A DNA stretch of 64,000 nt from Nocardioides marmorisolisilvae (GTDB lineage Bacteria; Actinomycetota; Actinomycetes; Propionibacteriales; Nocardioidaceae). This document shows, piece by piece, positions 26,403 to 37,962 of the stretch; position 1 is the stretch's first letter, and every line of letters starts with the position of its first letter. The stretch covers positions 3,534,001 through 3,598,000 of the forward strand of contig NZ_CP134227.1 in assembly GCF_031656915.1 (NCBI RefSeq), read 5' to 3'. The position numbers and the translations under genes were made by a program. A model generated the notes under the pieces. The model was given only the letters and a program-made list of their open reading frames with translations, was not told the DNA's origin and made no database searches.

Positions 26403-26748
26403 CACCCGGTATCGACAGAATTCCTCGAAATAGTTCGCGAAACCCCTTGCGCGCGATGTGATCCGAGGCATAGAACTTCTCTCACGCAATCCCTCCGGGG
26501 AGAGCGGGATGGCTCGGAGACGAGGATCCACCCGGCGAGGAGACTCGCCGCCGCGGTCGGGTGACGAAACTGCGGGGATCGGAGTCGAGGAGTGCATCGA
26601 CTGGAAGCGTCACCGTGATCCGGTCATCCAGATGGGCCCTCGCAACTCATACTTGCGAGGGCCCATCGTCAATTCCGGGGTACCCCGTCCGACCGGGTCC
26701 GGAGCGGGCCCGGTCCAGCCCGGCGAGGTGTCGGCACCAGATGCTTGA
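26329..26748. other. Intergenic region upstream of adnA
   Basis: 420 bases without a believable gene; a 96-codon frame at 26458 lacks coding character. It contains the DnaA-box-like cluster at its left end and a perfect hairpin at 26631-26667. The adnA promoter should lie in the right part, but no clear -10/-35 pair is seen. Confidence 0.6.
26631..26667. terminator. Perfect 15-bp hairpin
   Basis: GATGGGCCCTCGCAA (26631-26645) pairs fully with TTGCGAGGGCCCATC (26653-26667) around a 7-base loop. It lies about 80 bp upstream of adnA, in the adnA direction. There is no T-run, so it could be a terminator for upstream transcription or a leader structure. Confidence 0.5.
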
Positions 26749-29700
26749 GTGGTCCCCGTGAGCGCCAGACCCGAGCAGACCCGCGAGCCGGCGTACACCC
26801 TGCTCCCGCCCACCGCGCCACCGACCGCACCGACACTGGACGAGCAGCAGCGCCGGGTCGTCGAGCACCCCGGTGGCCCGCTGCTGGTGCTCGCCGGACC
26901 CGGGACCGGGAAGACCACCACCCTGGTCGAGACGATCGTGGAGCGGATCGAGGGTCGCGGGGCCGACCCCGCCTCGGTGCTCGCCCTCACCTTCAGCCGC
27001 AAGGCCGCCGAGCAGCTCCGCGACCGGGTGACCGCGCGGGTCGGCCGGACGACCTCGACCGCGATGTGCTCGACGTTCCACTCCTTCGCCTACGCGTTGA
27101 TCCGGAAGTACGCCCCGGCCGAGCTCTACGTCGCGCCGCTGCGGCTGCTGTCGGCGCCCGAGCAGGACGTCGTGCTGCGCGAACTGCTCACCGAGACCCC
27201 CGAGTCGGTGCGCTGGCCGGAGTCGCTCGGCCGCGCCCTCGGCACCCGCGGCTTCGCGCGCGAGGTGCACGACGTGCTGTCCCGAGCCCGGGAGAAGGGC
27301 CTCGACGGGCCCGCGCTCAGCGCGCTCGGTCGCGAGCACGACCTGCCCGAATTCGTCGCGGCCGGGCTGTTCCTCGACCAGTACCTCACCGTCCTCGACA
27401 GCCAGGGAGCCACCGACTACGCCGACCTGATCCGCCGAGCGGTGATCGAGGCGGAGTCCCACCGTGCCGAGCTGAGGGCGCGGTTCCGGCACGTCTTCGT
27501 CGACGAGTACCAGGACACCGACCCCGGTCAGGTCGCGCTGCTCCGGGCACTCGCCGGCACCGGCGCGCCCGGCGATGGACGCGAGCTGGTCGTCGTCGGC
27601 GACCCGCACCAGTCGATCTATGCGTTCCGCGGTGCCGAGGTCCGCGGGATCCTCGACTTCCCGCGGGAGATGACGTGCGCCGACGGCTCACCCGCACCGG
27701 TGGTCGCGCTGCGCACGACGCGCCGGTTCGGGCCCCGGCTGCTCACCGCCACGCAGCGGGTCGCCCGCCGGCTGCCGCTGACCGGCAGCATCCCCGAGGC
27801 GGCCCGGGGCGCGTTCCTGGCCCCGGTCGCGGCAGCCGATGAACACGGCGACGGCCGCGCCGAGGTGTGCACCTATGACACCGACCGGGCCGAGGCCGAG
27901 CACCTGGCCGACCTGCTCCGGCGGGCCCACCTCGAGGACGGGATCGGCTGGGACGAGATGGCCGTGCTGGTCAGGTCGGGACGCTCCCAGCTCCCCTCGC
28001 TGCGGCGATCGCTGCTGGCCGCCGGCGTGCCGGTCGAGGTGGCCGGGGACGACCTTCCCCTCGTCCAGGATCCCGCGGCGGCTCCGCTGCTCGACGCCCT
28101 GCGCGCCGCGCTGAACCTGCACAACGACGACCCCGGCGACATCGGCCACGTCGATGCCGCCAGGGCGGAGTCGCTGCTGATGGGCCCGTTGGGGGGTCTG
28201 GACGCCGCCGACGTACGCCGGCTGGCGCGTCGGCTGCGCGCCCGCGAGCGAGCCACCGATGAGCGGCCGACCCCGTCACCGCAGCTGGTCCGCCGCGCCG
28301 TGCTCGAGGACGGCTTCCTCGACGGTGTCGACAGCCCGGAGGCCACGAAGGCGCGGGCGCTCAACGCCCTGTTGGTCTCCGCCGCGGCGCAGGTCGCGGC
28401 CGGCGGGACCGCCGAGGAGGTGCTGTGGACACTCTGGTCATCGACGGGATGGCCACGACGACTGCGCACCGCCGCTGAGCGGGGCGGCGGCACCGCCCGG
28501 CGCGCACACCGCGATCTCGACTCCGTGGTCGCACTCTTCGAGGCCGCGGCGCGGGCGGAGGAGCAGCGGGATCACCAGGGGGTGCGCAACTTCCTGGCCA
28601 CCCTCGCGGCCCAGCAGATCCCGGGTGACACTCTGGCTGAGCGCGGCGTGCGGGGCGCCGCCGTACGCCTGCTGACCGCGCACCGCAGCAAGGGTCTGGA
28701 GTGGCGGCTGGTGGTCGTCGCACACGTCCAGGCGGAGTCGTGGCCCGACCTGCAACGCCGGGCGACACTGCTGCGTGCGGACCGGATCGGCGCCCACGGC
28801 CTGGTCCCGCCGGTGAGCACCCGTGAGCTCCTCGCCGAGGAGCGGCGGCTGTTCTACGTCGCCTGCACCCGAGCCCGGGAGCGGCTCGTGGTGACCGCGG
28901 TCGCCTCCTCCGACGACGACGGAGAGCAGCCGTCGCGGTTCCTCGACGAGCTCGGCGTCGAGGTGCGCCACGTGCAGGGTCGCCCACCCCGGCCGCTGTC
29001 CCTGGCAGGCCTGGTCGCCGAGCTGCGGCGCACCGTCGCCGACCCGGAGACATCCTCTGCGCTGCGTGCTGCCGCGGCGCGGCGGCTGGCGAGACTGGCG
29101 GACGAACACGTGGGGGAGCGGCCCCTGGTCCCCCAGGCCGATCCCGCCTCCTGGTGGGGGACCCGTGCGCAGAGCGCTGCGGGCCGGCCGCTGCGTGACC
29201 CCGACGGTCCGGTGCCCGTCTCCGCGAGTGTGCTCGAGTCGGTGAGCCGGTGCCCGATGCGCTGGTTCCTCGAGCGCGAGGCCGGCGGCGTGCAGCCGGC
29301 AGCGCAGGCGGCCAGCGTGGGCCAGCTGGTGCACGCGCTCGCAGACCGGGTGGCCCGCGGCGACATCTCGCCAGAGCCCGACGGTCGCGTGGGCATCGAC
29401 GCGCTGATGGCACAGGTGGACGCGGTGTGGGAGCGGTTCGAGTTCCGCACACCGTGGTCGCGCGATCGCGAGCACGCCCGGATCCGGCTGGCCCTGGAGC
29501 GCTTCTTGGACTGGCACTACCAGGACTCCCGCCGACTGCTCGGCACCGAGACCAGGTTCTCGACCGAGGTCGAGCTGGCGTCGGGGGAGCGGGTGCGGCT
29601 CAGCGGCTTCGCCGACCGGCTCGAGGTCGACCGCGACGAGCGGGTGGTGGTCGTCGACTTCAAGACCAATCGCAACCGGCCGAGCAACGTCGAGGTGACG

Positions 29701-30018
29701 CGCAACCTCCAGCTCGCCCTCTACCAGTACGCCGTCGACGCTGGCGCGGTCGAGGAGCTCCATCCGGACGCGCACTCGGGCGGGGCCGAGCTGGTCCAGC
29801 TCGGTTCGCTCGACGAGTCCGAGGCCGCCGTGGTGCAGCCGCAGCCGGCACCGGCGGCGGACGGCCCCGATCGGGAGGCGCTGCGCGAGCAGCTGGAGCT
29901 GGTGGCCCGGACGCTGCGCAGCGAGGTGTTCTGGGCGACGCCCGGGGACTTCTGCCGCACCTGCGCGTTCGTGGCGATCTGTCCGGCGAAGGGCGCCGGA
30001 TCGGTGGTCAGCCAATGA
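26749..30018 (+). CDS. adnA: AdnA-like helicase-nuclease subunit
   Basis: 1089 residues from GTG (another GTG at 26758). The N-terminal two-thirds is a UvrD-type SF1 helicase: LVLAGPGTGKTTTLVE (Walker A), HVFVDEYQDTDPGQ (motif II), VVVGDPHQSIYAFRGAE (III), HRSKGLEWRLVVV (V) and ACTRARERLVVT (VI). The C-terminal RecB-like nuclease has VVVVDFKTNRNRP and LQLALYQYAV. Four cysteines (SRCPMRW, then FCRTCAFVAICP) match an AddB-type iron-sulfur staple. With the next gene it forms the AdnAB end-resection motor of actinobacteria, which processes double-strand breaks for recombination. Confidence 0.92.
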   Translation: MVPVSARPEQTREPAYTLLPPTAPPTAPTLDEQQRRVVEHPGGPLLVLAGPGTGKTTTLVETIVERIEGRGADPASVLALTFSRKAAEQLRDRVTARVGRTTSTAMCSTFHSFAYALIRKYAPAELYVAPLRLLSAPEQDVVLRELLTETPESVRWPESLGRALGTRGFAREVHDVLSRAREKGLDGPALSALGREHDLPEFVAAGLFLDQYLTVLDSQGATDYADLIRRAVIEAESHRAELRARFRHVFVDEYQDTDPGQVALLRALAGTGAPGDGRELVVVGDPHQSIYAFRGAEVRGILDFPREMTCADGSPAPVVALRTTRRFGPRLLTATQRVARRLPLTGSIPEAARGAFLAPVAAADEHGDGRAEVCTYDTDRAEAEHLADLLRRAHLEDGIGWDEMAVLVRSGRSQLPSLRRSLLAAGVPVEVAGDDLPLVQDPAAAPLLDALRAALNLHNDDPGDIGHVDAARAESLLMGPLGGLDAADVRRLARRLRARERATDERPTPSPQLVRRAVLEDGFLDGVDSPEATKARALNALLVSAAAQVAAGGTAEEVLWTLWSSTGWPRRLRTAAERGGGTARRAHRDLDSVVALFEAAARAEEQRDHQGVRNFLATLAAQQIPGDTLAERGVRGAAVRLLTAHRSKGLEWRLVVVAHVQAESWPDLQRRATLLRADRIGAHGLVPPVSTRELLAEERRLFYVACTRARERLVVTAVASSDDDGEQPSRFLDELGVEVRHVQGRPPRPLSLAGLVAELRRTVADPETSSALRAAAARRLARLADEHVGERPLVPQADPASWWGTRAQSAAGRPLRDPDGPVPVSASVLESVSRCPMRWFLEREAGGVQPAAQAASVGQLVHALADRVARGDISPEPDGRVGIDALMAQVDAVWERFEFRTPWSRDREHARIRLALERFLDWHYQDSRRLLGTETRFSTEVELASGERVRLSGFADRLEVDRDERVVVVDFKTNRNRPSNVEVTRNLQLALYQYAVDAGAVEELHPDAHSGGAELVQLGSLDESEAAVVQPQPAPAADGPDREALREQLELVARTLRSEVFWATPGDFCRTCAFVAICPAKGAGSVVSQ

Positions 30019-33000
30019 CCGCGGGACCATCGCGGCCGACGCGGCCGACGGGGCCGACACCCCGGCCGATCCGGTCCGCCGAGGAGCTCGCCGCGGTGAT
30101 GGGCACGCCGTACACCCCGAGCGCGCAGCAGTGGGCGGCGATCTCCGCGCCGCTGACCCCGGCGGTGGTGATCGCCGGCGCCGGGTCCGGCAAGACCACC
30201 CTGATGGCCGCCCGCGTCGTCCACCTCGTGGTCACCGGCCAGGTCCGCCCCGAGGAGGTGCTCGGCCTGACCTTCACCACCAAGGCCGCCAGCGAGTTGC
30301 GTGGCCGGATTCGCGAGGCGCTCCTGGCGGCTGGCGCCCTGACCGGTCCCCGGCCGCTGCCCGGCGCGTCCGACGACGAGATGGAGGAGGAGCTCGAGCC
30401 GACGGTCGCGACGTACCACGCCTACGCCGCCAACCTGCTCACCGAGCACGGACTGCGCATCGGCCACGAGCCGGACACCCGGGTGATCACCGACGCCTCG
30501 CGCTACCAGCTCGGCGCCCGCGCGGTCGCGCGGTTCACCGGAGAGGTCGAGCAGCTCAGCGACCACCCGCCGACGGTGATCCAGTACATCCTCGCGTTGG
30601 ACGCGGCGATGTCCGAGCACCTGGTCGGTCCCGACGAGGTGCGTGCCGCGGACGCGGAGGCGCGCCACGGGTTCATGGCCGCGCTGGCCGAGGAGCGCGC
30701 CGGCAATGACCGCAAGACCTACCGGGAGGCTATGGAGAAGGCGATCTCCGCGATCGACCGGCGGACCGAGCTGCTCGGCCTGGTCACGACGTACCGACGG
30801 CTGAAGTCCGACCTGGGCCTGATGGACTTCGGCGACCAGATCGCCCTGGCCGCCCGGCTGGTCGCCGCGCAGCCGGAGGTCGGCGCCCTCGAGCGCGGCA
30901 GGTTCAAGGTGGTCCTGCTCGATGAGTACCAAGACACCTCGGTGGCGCAGGCCCGGATGCTGGCGGGGCTCTTCTCGGGGCCGGACCCCGAGCACGGCCT
31001 GGGTCACCCCGTGATGGCGGTCGGCGACCCGCACCAGGCGATCTACGGCTGGCGGGGTGCGTCGGTGTCGAACATCCTCGGCTTCGCCGAGACGTTCCCG
31101 TCGCCGACCGGGGAGGTCCCGGTGCTGCCGTTGACGGTCAACCGGCGCTCGGAGCGGCGGATCCTGCAGGTGGCGAACGCGCTGGCCGGGCCGCTGTACG
31201 CCGGGCTGCCCGCCGTCACCCCCCTGGAGGCCAAGCAGGAGGCGGGCGACGGCGACGTCACGACCCGCGTCTTCGAGACCCAGGACGAGGAGCTGGCCTG
31301 GCTCGCCGACGCGGTCCGCGCAGCCCACACCGGGCTGTGGTCCGACATCGGGGTGCTCACCCGCGACAACGCCACGGCCGCGGCCTGCTACGACGCGCTG
31401 ACCGCGGCCTCGGTCCCGGTGGAGATCGTCGGGCTGTCCGGCCTGCTGCGGCTCCCCGAGGTGGCGGGCGTGGTCGCGGTGCTCTCCCTCCTCGAGGACG
31501 TCACCGACAACGCCGCGATGCTCACCTTGCTCACCGGCCCCCGATGGGCGATCGGGCCCCGTGACCTGGCACTCCTCGGCGCCCGTGCCGCTGAGTTGTG
31601 CGGGGCGCCGTCCCGGGTCGCCGCGGCGGGCGACGCCCGGGCCGTGCAGATCCTCGAGGAGCTCGGCTCCATCGCGGACGGGGTCGATCCGGCCGAGGTG
31701 CCGGCGCTCGCCGACGCACTCGACGACCCCGGTGACGCGCCCTACTCCGCCGAAGCGCGGGAACGGCTCGCGCTGCTCGCCGCCGAGCTGCGGATGCTGC
31801 GCGCGAGTGCCGGCGAGCCGGTGCTCGACCTCGTCCGGCGCATCATCGACGTCACCGGCGTCGATGTCGAGCTCGCCTCAGCCGTCTCCACCGCCGCACC
31901 CGCGCGCCGGGACAACCTCGACCTGTTCGTGAAGGCCGTCGGCGAGTTTCAGGCCGTCGACGGCGAGGTGACCCTTGCGGCGCTGCTCGCCTACCTGACC
32001 GCCGAGGACGAGCAGGGCAGCGGCCTGGACCTGGCCACCCCGACGGAGGCAGACTCGGTCAAGCTCCTGACCGTGCACCGCGCCAAGGGCCTGGAATGGG
32101 ACTCGGTGTTCTGCGTCGGCATGTGCGAGACCAGATTCCCGTCCAACCGGTCGCGGACGCTGTGGACCTCCTCGCCGGCGGTGCTGCCGGCGATGCTGCG
32201 CGGCGACGCCGTCGACCAGCCCCAGCTCCGCGGCTACGACAAGGCCGCCCTCGACGCCTACCGCGCCGACGCCCGGGACCACGACGCCACCGAGGAGCGC
32301 CGGCTGGGGTACGTCGCGCTGACCCGCGCCGCTCGACACCTGCACGTGAGCTCGCACTGTTGGGGGCAGCGCTCGACGCCGTTCGGGCCGTCGGCCTACC
32401 AGGCACTCGTGCGCGAGGCGGTGGAGGGCTGGCAGGGCACCGTCGCATGGCTGGAGCGGCCGGAGCGGGGCACCGCGAACCCCCTGCTCGGCAGGGACGC
32501 CGGCACTCCGTGGCCGGCCCGCGGGCTCGGTCGGGAAGCCGGCCTGCGGCAGGCGGCGGCCGCGTTGGTCCAGTCGGTCCCCAGGGCCGTCGACGACGAG
32601 GGGCTGGACATGGTCGAGGCCGCCCGGGTGCAGGACTGGGACGACGAGCTCGACCGGCTGCTGGCCGAGGCACGGGCCGAGCGCGGCGGCCGGCTCGGCG
32701 TACCCCTGCCGTCGAGCCTGTCGGCCACGGCGATGGTCCGGCTGCGGGAGGACCCCGAGGGCTTCGTCCGCGACCTGGCCCGGCCGATGCCACGACCGCC
32801 GTCGCCCGCAGCCCGGTTCGGCACCCGCTTCCACGCCTGGGTGGAGGCCCGTTTCGGACAGCAGGGCCTGCTCGACCCCGACGACCTGCCCGGCCGGGCC
32901 GACACCGGCATCGAGGACGAGGCCGAGCTCGCTGCCCTGGTCGAGCGCTTCGAGGCGGGTCCGTTCGCCGAGCGGGTTCCGCTCGCCGTCGAGGCGCCGT

Positions 33001-33284
33001 TCGCTCTGGTGCTCTCCGGGCAGGTGGTGCGCGGTCGCATCGACGCGGTCTACCTCGACGCGGACGGCCCCGACAAGCAGTTCCTCGTCGTCGACTGGAA
33101 GACCAACCGCACCCAGAGCGCCGACCCGCTGCAGCTCGCGATCTACCGCCTGGCGTGGGCCGAGCTGGCCGGCGTCCCCGTGGACAGCGTGCGCGCGGCG
33201 TTCCACTACGTCCGCTCGGGCGAGACGGTGGAGCCCGCGGACCTGCCCGGTCGGTCGGCGCTCGAGGCGCTGCTGCGACCCTGA
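30015..33284 (+). CDS. adnB: AdnB-like helicase-nuclease subunit
   Basis: 1089 residues; the ATG overlaps the adnA stop by four bases (ATGA), so translation is coupled. Helicase motifs are intact: VVIAGAGSGKTTLMAA, TFTTKAASELRGRI, VVLLDEYQDTSVAQ, AVGDPHQAIYGWRGAS, HRAKGLEWDSVF and ALTRAARHL. The C-terminal nuclease domain has FLVVDWKTNRTQSADPLQLAIYRLAW (catalytic D and K, plus the QxxxY motif). It lacks the iron-sulfur cysteines of AdnA, as expected. The heterodimer has two motors and two nucleases. Its order matches Rv3201c. Confidence 0.92.
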   Translation: MTAGPSRPTRPTGPTPRPIRSAEELAAVMGTPYTPSAQQWAAISAPLTPAVVIAGAGSGKTTLMAARVVHLVVTGQVRPEEVLGLTFTTKAASELRGRIREALLAAGALTGPRPLPGASDDEMEEELEPTVATYHAYAANLLTEHGLRIGHEPDTRVITDASRYQLGARAVARFTGEVEQLSDHPPTVIQYILALDAAMSEHLVGPDEVRAADAEARHGFMAALAEERAGNDRKTYREAMEKAISAIDRRTELLGLVTTYRRLKSDLGLMDFGDQIALAARLVAAQPEVGALERGRFKVVLLDEYQDTSVAQARMLAGLFSGPDPEHGLGHPVMAVGDPHQAIYGWRGASVSNILGFAETFPSPTGEVPVLPLTVNRRSERRILQVANALAGPLYAGLPAVTPLEAKQEAGDGDVTTRVFETQDEELAWLADAVRAAHTGLWSDIGVLTRDNATAAACYDALTAASVPVEIVGLSGLLRLPEVAGVVAVLSLLEDVTDNAAMLTLLTGPRWAIGPRDLALLGARAAELCGAPSRVAAAGDARAVQILEELGSIADGVDPAEVPALADALDDPGDAPYSAEARERLALLAAELRMLRASAGEPVLDLVRRIIDVTGVDVELASAVSTAAPARRDNLDLFVKAVGEFQAVDGEVTLAALLAYLTAEDEQGSGLDLATPTEADSVKLLTVHRAKGLEWDSVFCVGMCETRFPSNRSRTLWTSSPAVLPAMLRGDAVDQPQLRGYDKAALDAYRADARDHDATEERRLGYVALTRAARHLHVSSHCWGQRSTPFGPSAYQALVREAVEGWQGTVAWLERPERGTANPLLGRDAGTPWPARGLGREAGLRQAAAALVQSVPRAVDDEGLDMVEAARVQDWDDELDRLLAEARAERGGRLGVPLPSSLSATAMVRLREDPEGFVRDLARPMPRPPSPAARFGTRFHAWVEARFGQQGLLDPDDLPGRADTGIEDEAELAALVERFEAGPFAERVPLAVEAPFALVLSGQVVRGRIDAVYLDADGPDKQFLVVDWKTNRTQSADPLQLAIYRLAWAELAGVPVDSVRAAFHYVRSGETVEPADLPGRSALEALLRP

Positions 33285-33299
33285 GTGGGGGTCGGCGGG

Positions 33300-34019
33300 C
33301 TATTCCTCGGCGACGTCCTGGATCGCCGCCAGGGCGATCTCGACCATGTCGCCGAACGAGCGCTCCCGCTCGAGCGCGCTGGTCTGCTCGCCGGTGACGA
33401 TGTGGTCGCTGACCGTGCACACCGCCAGCGCCCGCCGGCCGTACGCCGCCGCCAGCGTGTAGAGCGCACTGGCCTCCATCTCCACCGCGAGCACCCCGTG
33501 GGCCACGAACGGCTCGAGCAGCTCTGGGCGGGGCGAGTAGAACGCATCGCCGGAGAAGAGCAGCCCGACGTGGGTCGTCACGTCGGTGCGGCGGCGGGCC
33601 GTGTCGACCGCGGCCCGGAGCAGGTCGAAGTCGGCCACCGGGGCGTAGTCGAGGCCCGCGAAGCGGATCCGGTTCATCCCCGAGTCCGTACACGCGCCCG
33701 ACGCGATCACGACGTCGCGCAGGGACAGTCGGTCGACCAGCGCACCGCAGGACCCGACCCTGACCACCTGCTGCACGTCGTAGTCGGAGAACAGCTCGTT
33801 GACGTAGATCGACATCGACGGCTGACCCATGCCCGAGCCCTGCACGGAGATGGGGATGCCCCGCCAGCTGCCGGTGTAGCCGAGCATGCCGCGCACCTCG
33901 GAGTAGCAGCGTGCGCCCTCGAGGAAGGTCTCCGCGATCCACTTCGCGCGCAGAGGGTCACCGGGCAGCAGCACGGTGGGGGCGATCTGTCCGGGCTCGG
34001 CGCCGAGGTGCGTGCTCAC
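33300..34019 (-). CDS. deoD: Purine-nucleoside phosphorylase, DeoD type
   Basis: 239 residues from GTG at 34019, chosen because STHLGAEPGQIAPTVLLPGDP is the usual DeoD opening and a TAGGTT -10 box sits 7 bases upstream, a leaderless layout; an upstream GTG at 34043 is possible. Motifs include LPGDPLRAKWIAE (phosphate site), VRVGSCGAL, VEMEASALYTLAA and CTVSDHIVTGE with the catalytic Asp. It cleaves purine nucleosides with phosphate for salvage. It is inserted in the otherwise conserved adnAB-nudC order and diverges from the M3 peptidase gene. Confidence 0.9.
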   Translation of the reverse strand: MSTHLGAEPGQIAPTVLLPGDPLRAKWIAETFLEGARCYSEVRGMLGYTGSWRGIPISVQGSGMGQPSMSIYVNELFSDYDVQQVVRVGSCGALVDRLSLRDVVIASGACTDSGMNRIRFAGLDYAPVADFDLLRAAVDTARRRTDVTTHVGLLFSGDAFYSPRPELLEPFVAHGVLAVEMEASALYTLAAAYGRRALAVCTVSDHIVTGEQTSALERERSFGDMVEIALAAIQDVAEE

Positions 34020-34026
34020 CTCGCCC

Positions 34027-34032
34027 AACCTA
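34027..34032 (-). promoter_or_regulatory. -10 box of a likely leaderless deoD promoter
   Basis: On the minus strand TAGGTT is followed by seven bases and then the GTG start at 34019, the usual layout of actinobacterial leaderless mRNAs. No Shine-Dalgarno sequence precedes that GTG. Confidence 0.5.
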
Positions 34033-34085
34033 GCTGTCGCCACATGCCTCCGACGATCCCGCCCGGCAGCGCTACCCTCGCAGGA

Positions 34086-35959
<1,874 letters not shown>

Positions 35960-35975
<16 letters not shown>

Positions 35976-36838
35976 TCCCCGTGGGCGCCCACGACCGCGC
36001 CGCGGACCGCCGCACCGACGACGCCTGGCTGGAGCAGGCCTGGGCCGACCCGGCCACCCGGGTCCTCGCCGTGGCCGGCACCCGGCTGCACGCGCCCGGC
36101 GGTGAGGTCGCCTGGACCTCGTCGGCCGAGGCGCCGGATGGGCTGCGGGCGTTCCTCGGCGCCGACGAGCACGGCGCCCGGTTCGCCGTCGTCGCGCCGC
36201 GGGACCTCGCCGACGGCGAGGACTGGGTCGGGTTGCGCGCGGTCCTCGGCCGGCTCCCGGACGCGGACGCGTCGTACGTCGTGCACGCCGTCGGCCTCGC
36301 CGAGTGGCACGCCTCGACCCGGTTCTGCCCGCGCTGCGCGGCAGCGCTGCAGCCCGCCCAGTCAGGGCATGTGCTGCACTGCCCGTCCTGCGGACGGGAC
36401 CAGTTCCCGCGCACCGATCCCGCGGTGATCATGCTCGTGACCGACGACGACGACCGGGCGCTGTTGGGCCGCCAGCGGGTCTGGCCACGAGGCCGATGGT
36501 CGACGCTGGCCGGCTTCGTCGAGCCAGGGGAGTCCCTCGAGGACGCCGTACGCCGGGAAGTGCTGGAGGAGAGCGGCATCCGGGTCGGCGAGGTCACCTA
36601 CTTCGGGTCCCAGCCCTGGCCGTTTCCCGCCTCGCTGATGCTGGGCTTCACCGCTCGTGCAGTCAGCACCACCATCGAGGTCGACGGAGACGAGCTGGAG
36701 GACGCCCGCTGGTTCAGTCGTGCCGAGGCGTTGGCCGGCGCCGCAGACGGCACCGTCGTGGTGCCGGCAGGGGTCTCGATCTCGCGGCGCCTCATCGTCG
36801 ACTGGTACGGCGACGAGCTTCCCGGCTCCTGGACCTGA
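35960..36838 (+). CDS. nudC: NAD(+)/NADH pyrophosphatase NudC
   Basis: 292 residues; the ATG lies inside the end of the M3 peptidase gene. The middle zinc ribbon is FCPRCAAAL with HCPSCGR. The Nudix box is GFVEPGESLEDAVRREVLEE (plus SGI), followed by SQPWPFPASLM, the motif that separates NudC from other Nudix enzymes. It hydrolyses NADH to NMNH and AMP, and family members can remove NAD caps from RNA. The order matches Rv3199c next to mycoredoxin. Confidence 0.93.
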
Positions 36839-36898
36839 GGAGCTCTCCGGCCGGACTCGCTGCTGGACTGCGGCAGCGGCACCCGGCAGGCTTCGGCC

Positions 36899-37633
36899 AT
36901 GTCGACGCGCCGGATGAGCAACGAGCAGGCCCACGACATCGCCCGCAAGGGCCCGGGCCGGGTCGCGTACTTCTTCGTGCGGATCGTCCTGATGCCGGTC
37001 CTGCGGATGCTGTTCGCGATGCGGGTGTCCGGCAAGGAGCACGTGCCGGCCCGTGGCCCGGTGGTGATCGCCCCGAACCACAAGAGCTTCTGGGACGCCT
37101 TCTTCATCTCCGCGGTGCTCTCCCGGCGGATCTACTTCATGGGCAAGGCGGAGCTGTTCGAGGGCCGGGCCGGCAAGCTGCTGATCTCGCTGGGCGGCTT
37201 CCCGGTACGCCGAGGCGCCTCGGACTCCGAGGCGATCGCGACCGCGCTGGCGATCCTCGAGCGCGGTGACGCCCTCGCGCTGTTCCCCGAGGGGACCCGG
37301 GTGTCCGACCCGGCGGAGCTCGGCCAGCCTCGTCGAGGGGCCGCGCGGATCGCGATCGAGGGCGGCGCGCCGATCGTGCCTACCGCGATCACCGGCACCG
37401 AGAAGCGCCGGTTCCACCTGCCGCGCCGGGTCCAGGTCTCCTTCGCCGCGCCGATCCCGGTCGCCGAGCTGCGCGCCACCCCGGAGGACGCGGGCAAGCT
37501 GATCGAGGACGCGGTCTGGCCGGTGGTCTCCGAGGACTACCGGAGGTTGCGGGCCCGGCCCGGCTTGGTCGCCGCGGGGTTGGCGGCCGTGGGCGTCGGC
37601 ATCGCCGTACGTCGGTGGCGGGCGCGTCGCTGA
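36899..37633 (+). CDS. 1-acyl-sn-glycerol-3-phosphate acyltransferase (PlsC-like)
   Basis: 244 residues. APNHKSFWDAFFIS holds the NHx4D catalytic motif, and LFPEGTRVSD is the FPEGTR substrate motif of PlsC-type acyltransferases. A hydrophobic segment near residues 25 to 40 (VRIVLMPVLRMLFAM) and another at the C-terminus suggest membrane association. The enzyme acylates lysophosphatidate or a related acceptor in phospholipid synthesis. Convergent with the mycoredoxin gene. Confidence 0.88.
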   Translation: MSTRRMSNEQAHDIARKGPGRVAYFFVRIVLMPVLRMLFAMRVSGKEHVPARGPVVIAPNHKSFWDAFFISAVLSRRIYFMGKAELFEGRAGKLLISLGGFPVRRGASDSEAIATALAILERGDALALFPEGTRVSDPAELGQPRRGAARIAIEGGAPIVPTAITGTEKRRFHLPRRVQVSFAAPIPVAELRATPEDAGKLIEDAVWPVVSEDYRRLRARPGLVAAGLAAVGVGIAVRRWRARR

Positions 37634-37651
37634 GACCGCCGGTGCCGAGGC

Positions 37652-37897
37652 TCAGGCCAGGGCGGCGAGCTTCTCCTGGACCTGCTTCAACGACGGGTTG
37701 GTCTGTGCCGTGCCGTCGGTGTACACCAGCGTGGGCACGGTCTGGTTGCCGTCGTTGGCAGCCATCACGATGTCGGCGGCCGCCGGGTCCTGCTCGATGT
37801 CGACGACGTCGTACGCGATCCCGGCCCGGTCCATCTGACCCTTGAGCCGGTGGCAGTATCCGCACCAGGGGGTGGTGTACATCGTGACGGCACTCAT
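37652..37897 (-). CDS. mrx1: Mycoredoxin
   Basis: 81 residues; the ATG that opens MSAVTMYTT gives the usual length. TTPWCGYCHRLK is the CGYC active site of mycoredoxin-type glutaredoxins, with the cis-Pro segment QTVPTLVYTDG. It reduces mixed disulfides between proteins and mycothiol. It diverges from uvrD2, as does Rv3198A in mycobacteria. Confidence 0.92.
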   Translation of the reverse strand: MSAVTMYTTPWCGYCHRLKGQMDRAGIAYDVVDIEQDPAAADIVMAANDGNQTVPTLVYTDGTAQTNPSLKQVQEKLAALA

Positions 37898-37962
37898 CAG
37901 ACTGTCGCTCCTCGCGCCTAGGGTGTGACCACACAACAACCCCGACCCGGAGATCCTTCCCT

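Noticed and set aside
26412..26427. TCGAAATAGTTCG as a LexA/SOS box upstream of adnA
   Set aside because: The half sites are two bases too close compared with the mycobacterial TCGAAC-N4-GTTCGA consensus.
26458..26748. A 96-codon frame ahead of adnA
   Set aside because: It lacks a ribosome-binding site, spans the perfect hairpin at 26631-26667 and shows no coding bias.
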